From assembly GCF_002979865.1 (NCBI RefSeq), contig NZ_PCPZ01000003.1:186001-250000 (forward strand): a stretch of 64,000 nucleotides of DNA. The letters run 5' to 3'. Shown here piece after piece: positions 35,002-43,917 of the stretch. Below the pieces are notes generated by a model. That model ran no database searches, was not told the DNA's origin, and worked only from the letters and a program-made list of their open reading frames with translations. Position 1 is the first letter of the stretch. Every line of letters starts with the position of its first letter. The position numbers were made by a program, and so were the translations under genes. This DNA is from Arthrobacter sp. MYb214 (GTDB lineage: Bacteria > Actinomycetota > Actinomycetes > Actinomycetales > Micrococcaceae).

Positions 35002-37323
35002 TCAGCTATCCAGCGTGCGTCCAGGCTGCTGGGTGTGCTCGACGAAACGCACCATCATCGCCTTGAAACCCGGGGTGTTGGACTCGCGGGCCACCAGATC
35101 GCGGTGCACCAGCGCGTTGGCCTCCGGGTAGTAGGCCGCCACGCAGCCCTTGGCCGTCGGATAGGACACCAGGCGGAAGCGGTTCGCGCGGCGCTCGGAG
35201 CCGGCGAAGGTGGAAATCACGTCCACCAGGTCCCGGTCGCTGTACCCGGTCTCGGCCAGGTCCTCCGGGTTGATCAGGATGACGCGGCGGCCGTCCTTGA
35301 TCCCGCGGTAGCGGTCATCGAGCCCGTAGAAGGTGGTGTTGTACTGGTCGTGGCTGCGCATGGTCTGCAGGATCAAGTGGCCCTCGGGAGCCTCCAGCGC
35401 TTCGAAGTCCGAGACGGTGAAGCGGCCCTTGCCGATGTCCGTGGCAAAGGAGCGGGTATCGCGCGGCGGATTGGGCAGCACGAAGCCGTTCTTCTCCCGC
35501 ACCCGGGTGTTGAAGTCCTCGAAGCCGGGCAGCACCTTCTCGATGTGGTCGCGGATCACGTCGTAGTCCTCGGCCATGGCACGCCAGTTGACCGGGTGCC
35601 CATCGCCCAGGATGGCCTGGGCCATGCGGGCAACGATGACCGGCTCGGCCAGCAGGTGCTCGGAGACCGGGGTGAGCCGGCCGCGGGTGGACTTGATCAC
35701 CGACATGGAGTCCTCCACCGAAAGGAACTGCGCACCGGTGGGGTGCTTGTCGTCCTTGTCGGTGCGGCCCAGGGTCGGCAGGATCAGCGAGGTCTTGCCG
35801 TGCACCACATGCGAGCGGTTGGGCTTGGTGGAGATGTGCACGGTCAGCTTGGCACGCTGCATGCCCGCCTCCAGCGCTTCGGTGTCCGAATTGGCCAGGG
35901 CGAAGTTGCCGCCCATGGAGACGAACACGTCCACTTCGTCCTTCTCGAAGGCATGCAGGGCCTCGGTGGAATCGTAGCCGTGGGCGCGCGGGGATTCGAT
36001 GCCGAATTCGGCGTCCAGCGCTTCGAGCAGCTGCTCGCCGGGCTTCTCCCAGATGCCCATGGTGCGATCGCCCTGCACATTGGAGTGCCCGCGCACCGGG
36101 CAGGCGCCAGCACCTGGCTTGCCGAAGTTGCCCTGCAAAAGCAGCAGGTTGATGATTTCCTTCAGCGTCGGCACCGAGTGCGGCTGCTGGGTCAGGCCCA
36201 GCGCCCAGCAGATGATGGTGGCCTTGGACTTGGCAAGCAGCATCGCGATCTCGGTGATCTGGGTGCGGGTCAGTCCGGTGGCCTCCTCGGTAGCTTCCCA
36301 GTCCAAGGTGGCGCGCGCGGCCTGGTAGGCCTCGAACCCGTCGGTGACCGCGGCGATGAACTCGTGGTCCACCACGGTGCCCGGATGCTTCTTCTCTTCT
36401 TCGAGCAGCAGGTGGCCGAAGGCCTGGAACAGGGCCAGGTCGCCACCGACCTTGATCTGCAGGAAGTCGCTGGAAATCGGGTCGGCCTTGCCCAGCATGC
36501 CGCCCACGGTCTGCGGGTCCTTGAACCCGAAGAAGCCTGCCTCCGGCAGCGGGTTCACGGCAACGATGCGGGCGCCGCGCTTGCGCGCATCGGCCAGCGC
36601 GGAGAGCATGCGTGGATGGTTGGTGCCGGGGTTCTGGCCCACCACGAAGATCAGGTCCGCATGATCGAAGTCTTCCAATGACACGGTGCCCTTGCCGATG
36701 CCGATGGTCGGGTTCAGTGCGCTGCCCGAGGATTCGTGGCACATGTTCGAGCAGTCGGGCAGGTTGTTGGTGCCCAGCGAGCGGGCGAGCAGCTGGTACA
36801 TGAACGCGGTCTCGTTCGCGGTGCGCCCGGAGGTGTAGAACACGCACTTGTCCGGGGTGGTCGCGTTCACGTGCTCGGCGATGGTCGAGAAGGCCTGCGC
36901 CCAACTGATCGGGGAGTAGTGGGTCTCCCCCTCGCGAATGATCATCGGAGCGGTGATCCGGCCCTGCGAGCCCAGCCAGTATTCGGTCTTGTCGCGCAGG
37001 TCCTCGATGGAGTGCTGCGCAAACCACTCCGGGGTGACGGTGCGGGCGCTGGCTTCCTCGGCGATGGCCTTGGCGCCGTTCTCGCAGAACTCGGCGGGCT
37101 TGCGCTTGCCGGTGATGGATTCAGGCCACGCGCATCCCGGGCAGTCGAAGCCGTCGTGCTGGTTGACGCGCAGCATCGAACGCAGGGTACGCGACGGGCC
37201 GGCTTCGGCGAAGCCGCGCTCCATGGATACCATCACGGCCTTCAAGCCGGCGGCGGCGTGCTTGGGTTCGCTGACCTTCAGTTCATCTTCGTTGATGTCC
37301 TTTTTGGGTGCCGAACGATGCAT
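35002..37323 (-). CDS. FdhF/YdeP-family molybdopterin oxidoreductase (formate dehydrogenase-like)
   Basis: 773 aa. The N-terminal cluster region has CPGCAWPE and a third Cys in EFCENGAKA, the short cysteine pattern of the YdeP/FdhF group rather than the four-Cys site of NasC. The molybdenum ligand region reads CSNMCHESSG, with Cys where E. coli FdhH has selenocysteine. Further on are VGQNPGTNHPRMLS and GPNVQGDRTMG-like bis-MGD contacts. It is cotranscribed 57 bases after fdhD, which supports a formate dehydrogenase activity. AGGAGGG lies 4 bases before the ATG. Formate is the likely substrate but is not proven for YdeP-type enzymes. Confidence 0.82.
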   Translation of the reverse strand: MHRSAPKKDINEDELKVSEPKHAAAGLKAVMVSMERGFAEAGPSRTLRSMLRVNQHDGFDCPGCAWPESITGKRKPAEFCENGAKAIAEEASARTVTPEWFAQHSIEDLRDKTEYWLGSQGRITAPMIIREGETHYSPISWAQAFSTIAEHVNATTPDKCVFYTSGRTANETAFMYQLLARSLGTNNLPDCSNMCHESSGSALNPTIGIGKGTVSLEDFDHADLIFVVGQNPGTNHPRMLSALADARKRGARIVAVNPLPEAGFFGFKDPQTVGGMLGKADPISSDFLQIKVGGDLALFQAFGHLLLEEEKKHPGTVVDHEFIAAVTDGFEAYQAARATLDWEATEEATGLTRTQITEIAMLLAKSKATIICWALGLTQQPHSVPTLKEIINLLLLQGNFGKPGAGACPVRGHSNVQGDRTMGIWEKPGEQLLEALDAEFGIESPRAHGYDSTEALHAFEKDEVDVFVSMGGNFALANSDTEALEAGMQRAKLTVHISTKPNRSHVVHGKTSLILPTLGRTDKDDKHPTGAQFLSVEDSMSVIKSTRGRLTPVSEHLLAEPVIVARMAQAILGDGHPVNWRAMAEDYDVIRDHIEKVLPGFEDFNTRVREKNGFVLPNPPRDTRSFATDIGKGRFTVSDFEALEAPEGHLILQTMRSHDQYNTTFYGLDDRYRGIKDGRRVILINPEDLAETGYSDRDLVDVISTFAGSERRANRFRLVSYPTAKGCVAAYYPEANALVHRDLVARESNTPGFKAMMVRFVEHTQQPGRTLDS

Positions 37324-37380
37324 GAGACCCTCCTATTGGTAGCGCGGCCGGTACTGATATCCAGCTCACATATTACAAGG

Positions 37381-38208
37381 CTACGCCCTGATCACCCGAT
37401 CCGCATGTGTATAAATGTTCACGCTGTGCCTGCGGGAAAAAGCGGCCAGCGTCAGACCCGATTCCTCGGCCAGGTCAGCGGCCAGCGACGAGGGCGCACT
37501 GACCGCTGCGAGCACCGGAATTCCAGCCATCGCGGCCTTCTGCACCAGCTCGAAGGAGGCGCGTCCGGAGACCTGCAGGACGGTGTCGCCCAGCGGCAGC
37601 AACCCGTCGCGCAGGGCCGCTCCGATGACCTTGTCCACCGCATTATGACGCCCGACGTCTTCGCGCAGGATCAGCAATTCCCCGGCGGTGGAGAACAACC
37701 CGGCCGCGTGCACTCCCCCGGTAGCGGAGAACAGCTGCTGCGATTCGCGCAAGGTGTCAGGCATGCCCAGCAGCGTTTCCAGCCCAACCCGCCCCGATTC
37801 CGGGGAGGGTGCGAAGGCGGCTTTCTTGCGCACTTCGTCAATGGAGTTGGTGCCGCAGATCCCGCATGCTGAACTGGTGACCACATTGCGGGCAGCCAGG
37901 AGATCAGGATGCTTCGCCCCCGCGCCCAGCTGCACCTCGATGACGTTATAGGTCTGGTTGCCTGCTTCATCGGTGCCGGCGCAGTAGCGCAGGGAGGCCA
38001 GATGCTCGGGCGCGGAAATGATTCCCTCGCCCACCAGGAATCCGGTGACCATGTCGAAGTCGTCGCCCGGAGTGCGCATGGAGGTGGTGTAGGAGGTATG
38101 GCCGAAGCGGATCTCCAGCGGCTCCTCGCCAGCCAGCTTCTCCTCGCGGACGCGGGAGCCCTCCAGCGTTGCCCTGACCACGCGGCGGCGCACGATCTTG
38201 CGACCCAT
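37381..38208 (-). CDS. fdhD: Formate dehydrogenase sulfurtransferase FdhD
   Basis: 275 aa. FdhD moves sulfur from a cysteine desulfurase to the molybdenum cofactor before insertion into formate dehydrogenase. The active-site CGICGTNSI loop is at about residue 120, and the conserved GDDFDMVTGFLVGEG and REDVGRHNAVDKVIG blocks are intact. AAGGAG lies 7 bases before the ATG. It heads the operon that ends with the formate-dehydrogenase-like gene. Confidence 0.93.
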   Translation of the reverse strand: MGRKIVRRRVVRATLEGSRVREEKLAGEEPLEIRFGHTSYTTSMRTPGDDFDMVTGFLVGEGIISAPEHLASLRYCAGTDEAGNQTYNVIEVQLGAGAKHPDLLAARNVVTSSACGICGTNSIDEVRKKAAFAPSPESGRVGLETLLGMPDTLRESQQLFSATGGVHAAGLFSTAGELLILREDVGRHNAVDKVIGAALRDGLLPLGDTVLQVSGRASFELVQKAAMAGIPVLAAVSAPSSLAADLAEESGLTLAAFSRRHSVNIYTHADRVIRA

Positions 38209-38378
38209 TTAAACGCTCCTTGTGCTACATCTTGCGGCTTCCGCCGCTTGCCGCATACTGCTAGAGGACACTCTACGTTTACAGACCCCGGCTCGGCCAA
38301 CCCCCATGCTGGATTGAGGCAAATCCAAGGCTCCACCGGGGCCGCAATTCGCTGGGCCCAACTATTTCGCGGTGCTGC

Positions 38379-40037
38379 CTAGCCTGCTTCGTTGCCGTCT
38401 CCACTCGGCGCTGCAGCTTCCAGCAAAGGTGCCTGCAGGCGCGTGTCGCAGCGCAGCTCCCTCATAAGCGACATCCCCAGCAGCGTCACAATCACCGTGA
38501 ACGGCACCGCCGAGAGGATGGCTGCCTGCTGCAGGGCCTCGAGCCCGCCCACCAGCAGCAACACGATCGCGCAGACGCCGGTGAGAAGTCCCCAGACCAC
38601 TAGGACCGGCCTCTTGGGGTACATATTTCCGCCGGAGGTCAGCGTGCCCAGAACATAGGTATTGGAATCCGCGCCGGTAATGAAGAACAGCACCACGAGA
38701 ATTACTGTGAATGCCGAGGTCACTTCCGGTATCGGCAGTTCGGCCAGCATCGCGAAGAAGGTGCTGTTGGTGTCTTCCAACGTTGCCTGGCCGATCCCAG
38801 AGCTGCCGGTCATCTCCTGGTGGATCGAGGTGCCACCGAAAATGCTGAACCAGATGCTGAAGACCAGAGACGGGACACCCATCACCGCAATAACGAATTC
38901 GCGAATGGTCCGGCCCTTGGAAATCCGCGCCAGGAAGATGCCGACGAAGGCGCCCCAGCTCAACCACCAGGCCATCATGAAGTACGTCCACCATTGCATC
39001 CACTGCAAGTCTTCGGCTCCAGAGGGAGTCAGCAGCGCCACGGCCGGGAACTCGCCCAGGAACTGCCCCATGGAACGGAAATAGATGTTGGAAATAAATC
39101 CGGTGGGACCGGAAACCAGGACGAAAACCCCGATGGCGGCGGCACCGATCATGGTGCCCTGGCTGAGCCATTTGATGCCCTTGCCAACGCCGGAAAGCGC
39201 CGAGAGAGTGAATACGATGGTAACGCCTGCAATGATCACGATCTTGACGAACAGATCCGTGGGAATCCCGAACAGGCTGTTCAGCCCCTCGGCGATTTGC
39301 GAAGCGCCCAAGCCCAGGGAAGTGGTCGTGCCGAAGAGGGTGGCCAGCACGGTGAACACGTCAATGGTCTTCCCGAGCCATCCGTCCATGGATTTTCCAA
39401 GAACTGGCCTGAGCATCACCGAGACGAGTCCCGAGTTGCCCCGGCGGTGCGTCGAGTAGGCAATGGCCAGGCCGAACACGCCGAACAAGGCCCAGGCGTT
39501 CGGACCCCAGTCGAAGTACGAGAACTGCAAGGCCAGCACTGCCGCATCCATGCTTTCCGGCTCCGCCCGTCCGTGCGGAGGGACCATGAAGTGGCTCATG
39601 GGTTCGGCCGCGCCATAGCTGATCAACCCGATGCCCATCACGGCACCGAGAATCATCGCGATCCAGGCCCATGTGGAGAACTCGGGCCGGTCCGCGTCCT
39701 TGCCCAGCCTGATGCCTCCGTAGCGCGAAAAGGCCAGGAACAGCATCAGCACGATGCAGCCGAGAGTCACCAACAGGTAGCTCCAGCCAATGTACTGCGC
39801 TGACCAGGTGGATGCCCCGGACATCAGTTCATTGAGCCGGCCCGGTGCAATAGCCGCCCAGAGCACGAACACCACGACCAGCGCCAGCGAAACGAAAAGG
39901 ACACTGCCCGGACGCTGGAGTTGCTTGTAGACCTGTTTCGATTCGTTCTTGTCCGCGGCCCGGCGCAATTTGCCGCCGGTGAGCGTGGGCCCTCCGCGTG
40001 GCCCCTTGCCCTGCTTTTCGTTGGTTTCGGTTTTCAT
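38379..40037 (-). CDS. BCCT-family zwitterion transporter
   Basis: 552 aa, about 12 helices. The betaine/choline/carnitine family signature is clear: WWLSWGAFVGIFLARISKGRTIREFV in two parts near residue 340, plus GIGLISYGAAEPMSHF and FSYFDWGPNAWALFG. These carriers take up compounds with a fixed positive nitrogen or sulfur and a carboxylate. It lies 44 bases after the flavin reductase fusion gene and shares its promoter, so it probably imports that pathway's substrate. The start is ATG 40037; a GTG 9 bases earlier is possible. Confidence 0.9.
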   Translation of the reverse strand: MKTETNEKQGKGPRGGPTLTGGKLRRAADKNESKQVYKQLQRPGSVLFVSLALVVVFVLWAAIAPGRLNELMSGASTWSAQYIGWSYLLVTLGCIVLMLFLAFSRYGGIRLGKDADRPEFSTWAWIAMILGAVMGIGLISYGAAEPMSHFMVPPHGRAEPESMDAAVLALQFSYFDWGPNAWALFGVFGLAIAYSTHRRGNSGLVSVMLRPVLGKSMDGWLGKTIDVFTVLATLFGTTTSLGLGASQIAEGLNSLFGIPTDLFVKIVIIAGVTIVFTLSALSGVGKGIKWLSQGTMIGAAAIGVFVLVSGPTGFISNIYFRSMGQFLGEFPAVALLTPSGAEDLQWMQWWTYFMMAWWLSWGAFVGIFLARISKGRTIREFVIAVMGVPSLVFSIWFSIFGGTSIHQEMTGSSGIGQATLEDTNSTFFAMLAELPIPEVTSAFTVILVVLFFITGADSNTYVLGTLTSGGNMYPKRPVLVVWGLLTGVCAIVLLLVGGLEALQQAAILSAVPFTVIVTLLGMSLMRELRCDTRLQAPLLEAAAPSGDGNEAG

Positions 40038-40081
40038 GGCTCTCACACTTCGTTGTATTGGAGGAATCTGCCGACGCCGGG

Positions 40082-41056
40082 CTATAGCGCGGTCAGTTCG
40101 GCGCCGTCGTAGAACCGGCCGGCCTTGTAGACCATCGGCTCAAGCTGGGCGACTTCGGAATGCTTTACCTTGGCGATGAACACGGTATGGGTCTTGGCTT
40201 GGAAGCGCTCCTTGATTTCTGCTTCGATGGAAGCGGCCGAGCCATCGATCAGCGGGCTGCCGTTCGGCCCCTGATGCCATTCGAGCTCGGCGAACTTGTC
40301 ATCACCCTTGGAAGCGAAGGTGCCCACGGTGTCGCGCTGCCCGTTGCTCATGATGTTGATGCCCAGATGGGTGGACTTGAACAGCGATGCATAGGTGCTG
40401 GTGGTCTTCTGCACGCACACCAGCACCAGAGGCGGCTCGAGCGAAACTGACACATATGAATTTGCGGCTAGCCCGCGAGGCTTGCCATGTTCATCCATGG
40501 TGGTCACGACAGTCACGCCGGTAATGAATTGGCGGTTGAACCCCTTGAGCGCATCGAGATTCGGCACGCCGCTCAAATCGTCCACTACCACGCCATCATC
40601 CGTGGACTCGAAGGCGGACTTGAGCGATGGGACCCCCACGTCTTCGAGCAGCTCGCTCTGGTCCCAAGTCACCTGCTCCGAGATGATTTTCCCGTCCTGG
40701 ACTTCCATCAGGTTGGAACCGCGGGTCTCCACGGTGTTGCCCGTGGCCGGCACACCCTGCAGATCGTTGGTGAACGTTCCGGTGGTGTGCCAGAAAATCG
40801 CGATGGACTGCTCCTGCTCATCCACGAGCAGATGGTCGATTTTTGTCACCAGATCAGGGAAGGCCTCCCGCACGGACAAAATCTCTTGCTTCAGCTCTCG
40901 GATGGTGGTGACGTTTTTGGATTTCTTGCTGATTCGCCGGAAGTCCGCGTGGAAGATCTCGTCCAGTGCATCGACCTGGCCCCGATCCCATGCCGCTTCC
41001 CAGGCGTTGACGAGTGATTCTTTGACAGGCTGGAGTGAATTTACAATTTGTTGCAT
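40082..41056 (-). CDS. SnoaL-like domain fused to flavin reductase
   Basis: 324 aa. Residues about 8-135 are a SnoaL/ester-cyclase-like NTF2 fold (EAAWDRGQVDALDEIFHADF, FWHTTGTFTND). Residues about 165-324 are a flavin reductase-like domain of the HpaC/RutF type (FITGVTVVTTMDEHGKPRGL, SYVSVSLEPPLVLVCV, the small-residue FMN site, and HTVFIAKV). The reductase would supply reduced flavin to the luciferase-like monooxygenase of the divergent operon. The SnoaL part may act on the ring-opened product. Start ATG 41056 overlaps the TTGCATGCAA operator at 41051-41060. The fusion is unusual: these domains normally occur alone. Confidence 0.85.
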   Translation of the reverse strand: MQQIVNSLQPVKESLVNAWEAAWDRGQVDALDEIFHADFRRISKKSKNVTTIRELKQEILSVREAFPDLVTKIDHLLVDEQEQSIAIFWHTTGTFTNDLQGVPATGNTVETRGSNLMEVQDGKIISEQVTWDQSELLEDVGVPSLKSAFESTDDGVVVDDLSGVPNLDALKGFNRQFITGVTVVTTMDEHGKPRGLAANSYVSVSLEPPLVLVCVQKTTSTYASLFKSTHLGINIMSNGQRDTVGTFASKGDDKFAELEWHQGPNGSPLIDGSAASIEAEIKERFQAKTHTVFIAKVKHSEVAQLEPMVYKAGRFYDGAELTAL

Positions 41057-41060
41057 GCAA
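41051..41060. promoter_or_regulatory. GntR operator O1 (TTGCATGCAA)
   Basis: Perfect 10-base palindrome covering the start codon of the SnoaL-flavin reductase gene (the first codons of that gene read through it). One of three related sites in the divergent gap; binding here would block that operon. Confidence 0.6.
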
Positions 41061-41123
41061 GAAATGCTAGCAAAGGTTGTGACGGAGTCAACATGTTTCA
41101 GGAAATTCTCTTAAATTTAGCGG

Positions 41124-41144
41124 ATTCAAGGCGATTCCTTGAAT
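41124..41144. promoter_or_regulatory. Inverted repeat in the gntR promoter gap
   Basis: Perfect 8-bp arms, ATTCAAGG (41124-41131) and CCTTGAAT (41137-41144), around a 5-base spacer. It has a different sequence from the GntR sites and ends 5 bases before O2. It may be a second operator or a promoter-proximal structure. Confidence 0.4.
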
Positions 41145-41149
41145 TTCTG

Positions 41150-41190
41150 TTGCATACAAGAGAATCTATGGATAGAGTTCTTGTATGCAA
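41150..41190. promoter_or_regulatory. GntR operators O2 and O3 (TTGCATACAA / TTGTATGCAA)
   Basis: TTGCATACAAG at 41150-41160 and its exact reverse complement CTTGTATGCAA at 41180-41190, 19 bases apart. Both match O1 at one half. The pair covers the presumed promoter and the ribosome site of gntR. FadR-type GntR proteins bind such TTGYATRCAA palindromes, so autoregulation is likely. Confidence 0.65.
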
Positions 41191-41202
41191 GAGAGTTCAA
41201 GC

Positions 41203-41883
41203 GTGGAATCAAAAACCAGGAGCACCCCGGAGACGCCGTTGCTGGGCCGGCTCCGTCAAATGATCGTCACTGGAGTTGTTCAACCCGGAGACCTATTGGC
41301 AGAGACAGCCCTGGCGCAAGACTTCGAGGTCAGCCGTACTCCAATTCGAGAAGCATTGAAGCAGCTGGAGCGCGAGGGCCTAGTTGAGGTGCGTTCGCGG
41401 GTTGGAACATTCGTCAGGAAGCCCACCCAGCGCGAAATTCACGAGATGTTTTCCCTGAAGGAGGCCTTCGAGGGACTAGCCGCTGGCCTGCTGGCCAGAC
41501 GTGGAGCCGTACCTGAATTGGAGCAGCTCAAGGAAAACGTTGCACGCAGCCAACGGGCCGTCGAGCGCGGCGACGCGGAACTCTATTCGCAACTGGTCCA
41601 TGAATTCCACAGCACGTTGGTTGCCGGGGCTGACAACAGGAAGCTCACCGAGCACTATGACCTGTTGATGAACCAGCTGGCCTACCATCGCATCGTTTCG
41701 CAGACCCTGAGCTTGCCCGGGCGCTTGCAGAATTCGAAGGACGAGCACCAGGCAATCATCGACGCCATCAGCTCCAAAGATCCGTTGGCCGCAGAACTTG
41801 TGATGCGCAGGCATGTTGCCGCATCAAGCCAGTCGGCGGCCCTGGCCGCAATGAAAGAAGAAGACGAAGAACAACCGGGTTAG
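41203..41883 (+). CDS. GntR-family regulator, FCD (FadR) subfamily
   Basis: 226 aa from the GTG at 41203, which has AAGAGAG 7 bases upstream. An ATG at 41185 lies inside operator O3 and has no ribosome site. Winged helix at about residues 12-75 (ETALAQDFEVSRTPIREALKQLEREG), then an FCD helical effector domain with metal-site residues (Asp/His around LVHEFHSTLVAGADN and DEHQAIIDAI, last His in MRRHV). It would sense a carboxylate intermediate and control both its own operon and the divergent flavin reductase/BCCT genes. Confidence 0.88.
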   Translation: MESKTRSTPETPLLGRLRQMIVTGVVQPGDLLAETALAQDFEVSRTPIREALKQLEREGLVEVRSRVGTFVRKPTQREIHEMFSLKEAFEGLAAGLLARRGAVPELEQLKENVARSQRAVERGDAELYSQLVHEFHSTLVAGADNRKLTEHYDLLMNQLAYHRIVSQTLSLPGRLQNSKDEHQAIIDAISSKDPLAAELVMRRHVAASSQSAALAAMKEEDEEQPG

Positions 41884-41913
41884 CCCCAAAATAGCCATGC
41901 AAAGGAATACCAG

Positions 41914-42582
41914 ATGAATTCTCCACTGGCCCAGCCGCCTCAGCTCATTGATTTGAGCACCCGATCAACGCTCGAAGACTACCAGGATTTGGCCCAGGCC
42001 ATTGGTTTGCGCAAAATCTCGTGCACGGTGGAAGAAGTTCCCCACCACGAATTAGGCAGCATCACCCGCGCGACCGCCACCGCAGTCATCCCCAATCCTT
42101 GGCTCGGCACCGGAACGTCGCAAGATTTATCCGAGCGGACCGAGGCCATCGCCCCATTGCTGGCCAAGCTGCTGTCGGATCGCCTGCTCAATGCCCTGGG
42201 CGGAGCCGAACAAGTTGAAGCTTTCGGCAAGGCCGCATTGGTTGGCAGCGATGGGGAATTGGAGCATGCCGGAGCGCTGATCCACACCCCGTTCTTCGGC
42301 AACCTGCTGCGCGAAGCCCTCGGCGGCACCTCGATCATCTGCTTTGTCGACGGTCGCGGCGTTCCTGGTGAATCCCTGCGAGTACCGATGTGGCATAAGA
42401 CCGCAGCTGCCACCCGAACCCACTACCAGACCCTGGAGCTGTCCTTGCCCGATGCCCCGCATGCTGGCGAGATCGCGGTCATTGCCGCGGCATCAAGCGG
42501 CCCCCGGCCACATGCACGCATCGGCGATCGAACCACCGACCGAACGGTCACTTCCGAAATACTGAAGGGAATACAACTATGA
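41914..42582 (+). CDS. AA_synth (PF06684, former DUF1185) protein 1
   Basis: 222 aa. The sequence is clearly related to the next gene: shared NPW-G, GKAALVGSDGELEHAGALIHT, FGN-x2-R and DAPHAGEI blocks. The family is annotated only as 'amino acid synthesis' and has no established reaction that I know of. It occurs beside flavin monooxygenases and aldehyde dehydrogenases in degradation clusters. The conserved Glu-His pair and the LIHT segment look like active-site or metal residues. AAAGGA lies 7 bases before the ATG. It overlaps the next gene by 4 bases. Confidence 0.75.
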   Translation: MNSPLAQPPQLIDLSTRSTLEDYQDLAQAIGLRKISCTVEEVPHHELGSITRATATAVIPNPWLGTGTSQDLSERTEAIAPLLAKLLSDRLLNALGGAEQVEAFGKAALVGSDGELEHAGALIHTPFFGNLLREALGGTSIICFVDGRGVPGESLRVPMWHKTAAATRTHYQTLELSLPDAPHAGEIAVIAAASSGPRPHARIGDRTTDRTVTSEILKGIQL

Positions 42583-43130
42583 ACTACCGCAAACTGGTAA
42601 CCATCGTCGAGGAAATTGCCACAGAGGGCGGACGCCCGGTGGATCCGGTAGCCCGCGTGGTCATTGTCGCCGCCGTATTCGACAACCCGTGGGCAGGGCA
42701 AGGATTCGTCGAGGACTTGAACCCGGGAATCGACTCGGCAGCCTCGGACCTCGGAGCGCTGCTGGCACCGCGGGTCATCGAAGCGCTGGGCGCCCCGCTC
42801 CAGGCCTATGGCAAGGCTGCAATCGTCGGCCTTGACGGTGAAGTCGAGCACGGCTCGGCCCTGATCCACACCCTGAAATTCGGCAACCACTTCCGCGACG
42901 CAGCCAAGGCCACCACCTTGCTGCCGGCCGTGGAAAAGCGCGGACAGGCCGGAGTGCAGTTCGACATCCCGCTCAAGCATTTCACCGATGCCACGATCCG
43001 CTCGCACCACCAGAGCGTCGAGGCCAGGATCGCCGATGCTCCGCATCCTGGCGAAATCCTGATCGCCCTGGCCGGCGCAACCCGTGGCCGGCCGCAGGAA
43101 CGCCTGGCCCCGCTGTCCACCGAACAGTAG
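42579..43130 (+). CDS. AA_synth (PF06684) protein 2
   Basis: 183 aa, a shorter paralogue of the preceding product with the same core (YGKAAIVGLDGEVEHGSALIHT, KFGNHFRDA, ADAPHPGEI). The ATGA overlap with its partner implies equal expression and suggests a hetero-oligomer. It keeps the Glu-His pair. The function is unknown; a hydrolase or isomerase step on a ring-opened intermediate is a guess from the neighbours. Confidence 0.75.
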   Translation: MNYRKLVTIVEEIATEGGRPVDPVARVVIVAAVFDNPWAGQGFVEDLNPGIDSAASDLGALLAPRVIEALGAPLQAYGKAAIVGLDGEVEHGSALIHTLKFGNHFRDAAKATTLLPAVEKRGQAGVQFDIPLKHFTDATIRSHHQSVEARIADAPHPGEILIALAGATRGRPQERLAPLSTEQ

Positions 43131-43164
43131 CAGAGCGCATCAGCCGGAACGGAGCGAAGCACGC

Positions 43165-43917
43165 ATGACAAGCACGAAGCAGCCATTGGTTGTCCTCCTG
43201 CATGGAGTCGGATTGGACCGGGCCATGTGGAAGCCGCTGCGCGAGCAGCTGGCGCACGAATCAGTGGCCCTGGACCTGCCTGGGCACGGGTTACGCCCGC
43301 CCCTGCGCAGCGAGCAGAATCTGGCGAGCTTGGCCGCCGATGTGCTCGAACGCCTTGAAACTCGCGAGCCTGTGCATCTTGTGGGATTCTCGCTCGGTGC
43401 CTTGGTTGCCCAGTACCTTGCGCGCTTCGCTCCCGGGCGCGTGCTGACCTTGTCTGCGGTGAACTCCGTATGCCGGCGCACCGCCGAAGAGTCGGCCGCG
43501 GTGGAAGAGCGCCTGGCTACCGCCGGCACGAACTTCTCCCAGGGAGTGGACCGCGCCATCGAACGCTGGTTCCCGGCCGCGGCCACCACGGTGGACGCGC
43601 AGCTCATCGAGGCTACGCGCCAAACTATGGCGGGCAACGATCTCGAATCCTATCTGCACGCCTACGCGGTTTTTGCCCGCGGTGACCAGGAGATTGCCGG
43701 CGAACTCGATGCGATCAAGCAGCCGACACTGGCCATCACCGGCGAGCTGGATCCCGGATCGACCCCGCAGATGTCCCGCCGGTTGGTTGCCGCCGTGCCT
43801 CATGGGCGGCTGCGCATCATCCCCGGAGCACGGCACATGCTTCCGGTCGAGAATCCGCGAGCTTTGGCCGCGGAATTAAACAGTTTTTTCAGCGATAACG
43901 AAGGGAAACAGGCATGA
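43165..43917 (+). CDS. Alpha/beta hydrolase
   Basis: 250 aa from the ATG at 43165 (GGAG 10 bases upstream); the longer in-frame version starts inside the previous gene. Oxyanion HGVG at residue about 13, nucleophile elbow GFSLGA near 79, acid in GELDPGS near 197, catalytic His in GARHMLPVE near 225. This is a complete Ser-Asp-His triad of the lactonase/esterase kind. In trigonelline degradation a hydrolase of this fold cleaves the N-formyl ring-opened product; the same task is proposed here from context. Overlaps the aldehyde dehydrogenase start. Confidence 0.82.
   Translation: MTSTKQPLVVLLHGVGLDRAMWKPLREQLAHESVALDLPGHGLRPPLRSEQNLASLAADVLERLETREPVHLVGFSLGALVAQYLARFAPGRVLTLSAVNSVCRRTAEESAAVEERLATAGTNFSQGVDRAIERWFPAAATTVDAQLIEATRQTMAGNDLESYLHAYAVFARGDQEIAGELDAIKQPTLAITGELDPGSTPQMSRRLVAAVPHGRLRIIPGARHMLPVENPRALAAELNSFFSDNEGKQA

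Noticed and set aside
33392-35131. A long plus-strand open frame opposite the urate-type permease
   Set aside because: His/Gln/Asp/Gly-rich antisense shadow without domains or ribosome site; the opposite strand encodes an intact NCS2 permease.
40865-41060. Separate small gene at the 5' end of the flavin reductase fusion
   Set aside because: It is an out-of-frame shadow; the SnoaL frame continues unbroken into the reductase domain, and no stop, start or sequence break separates them.
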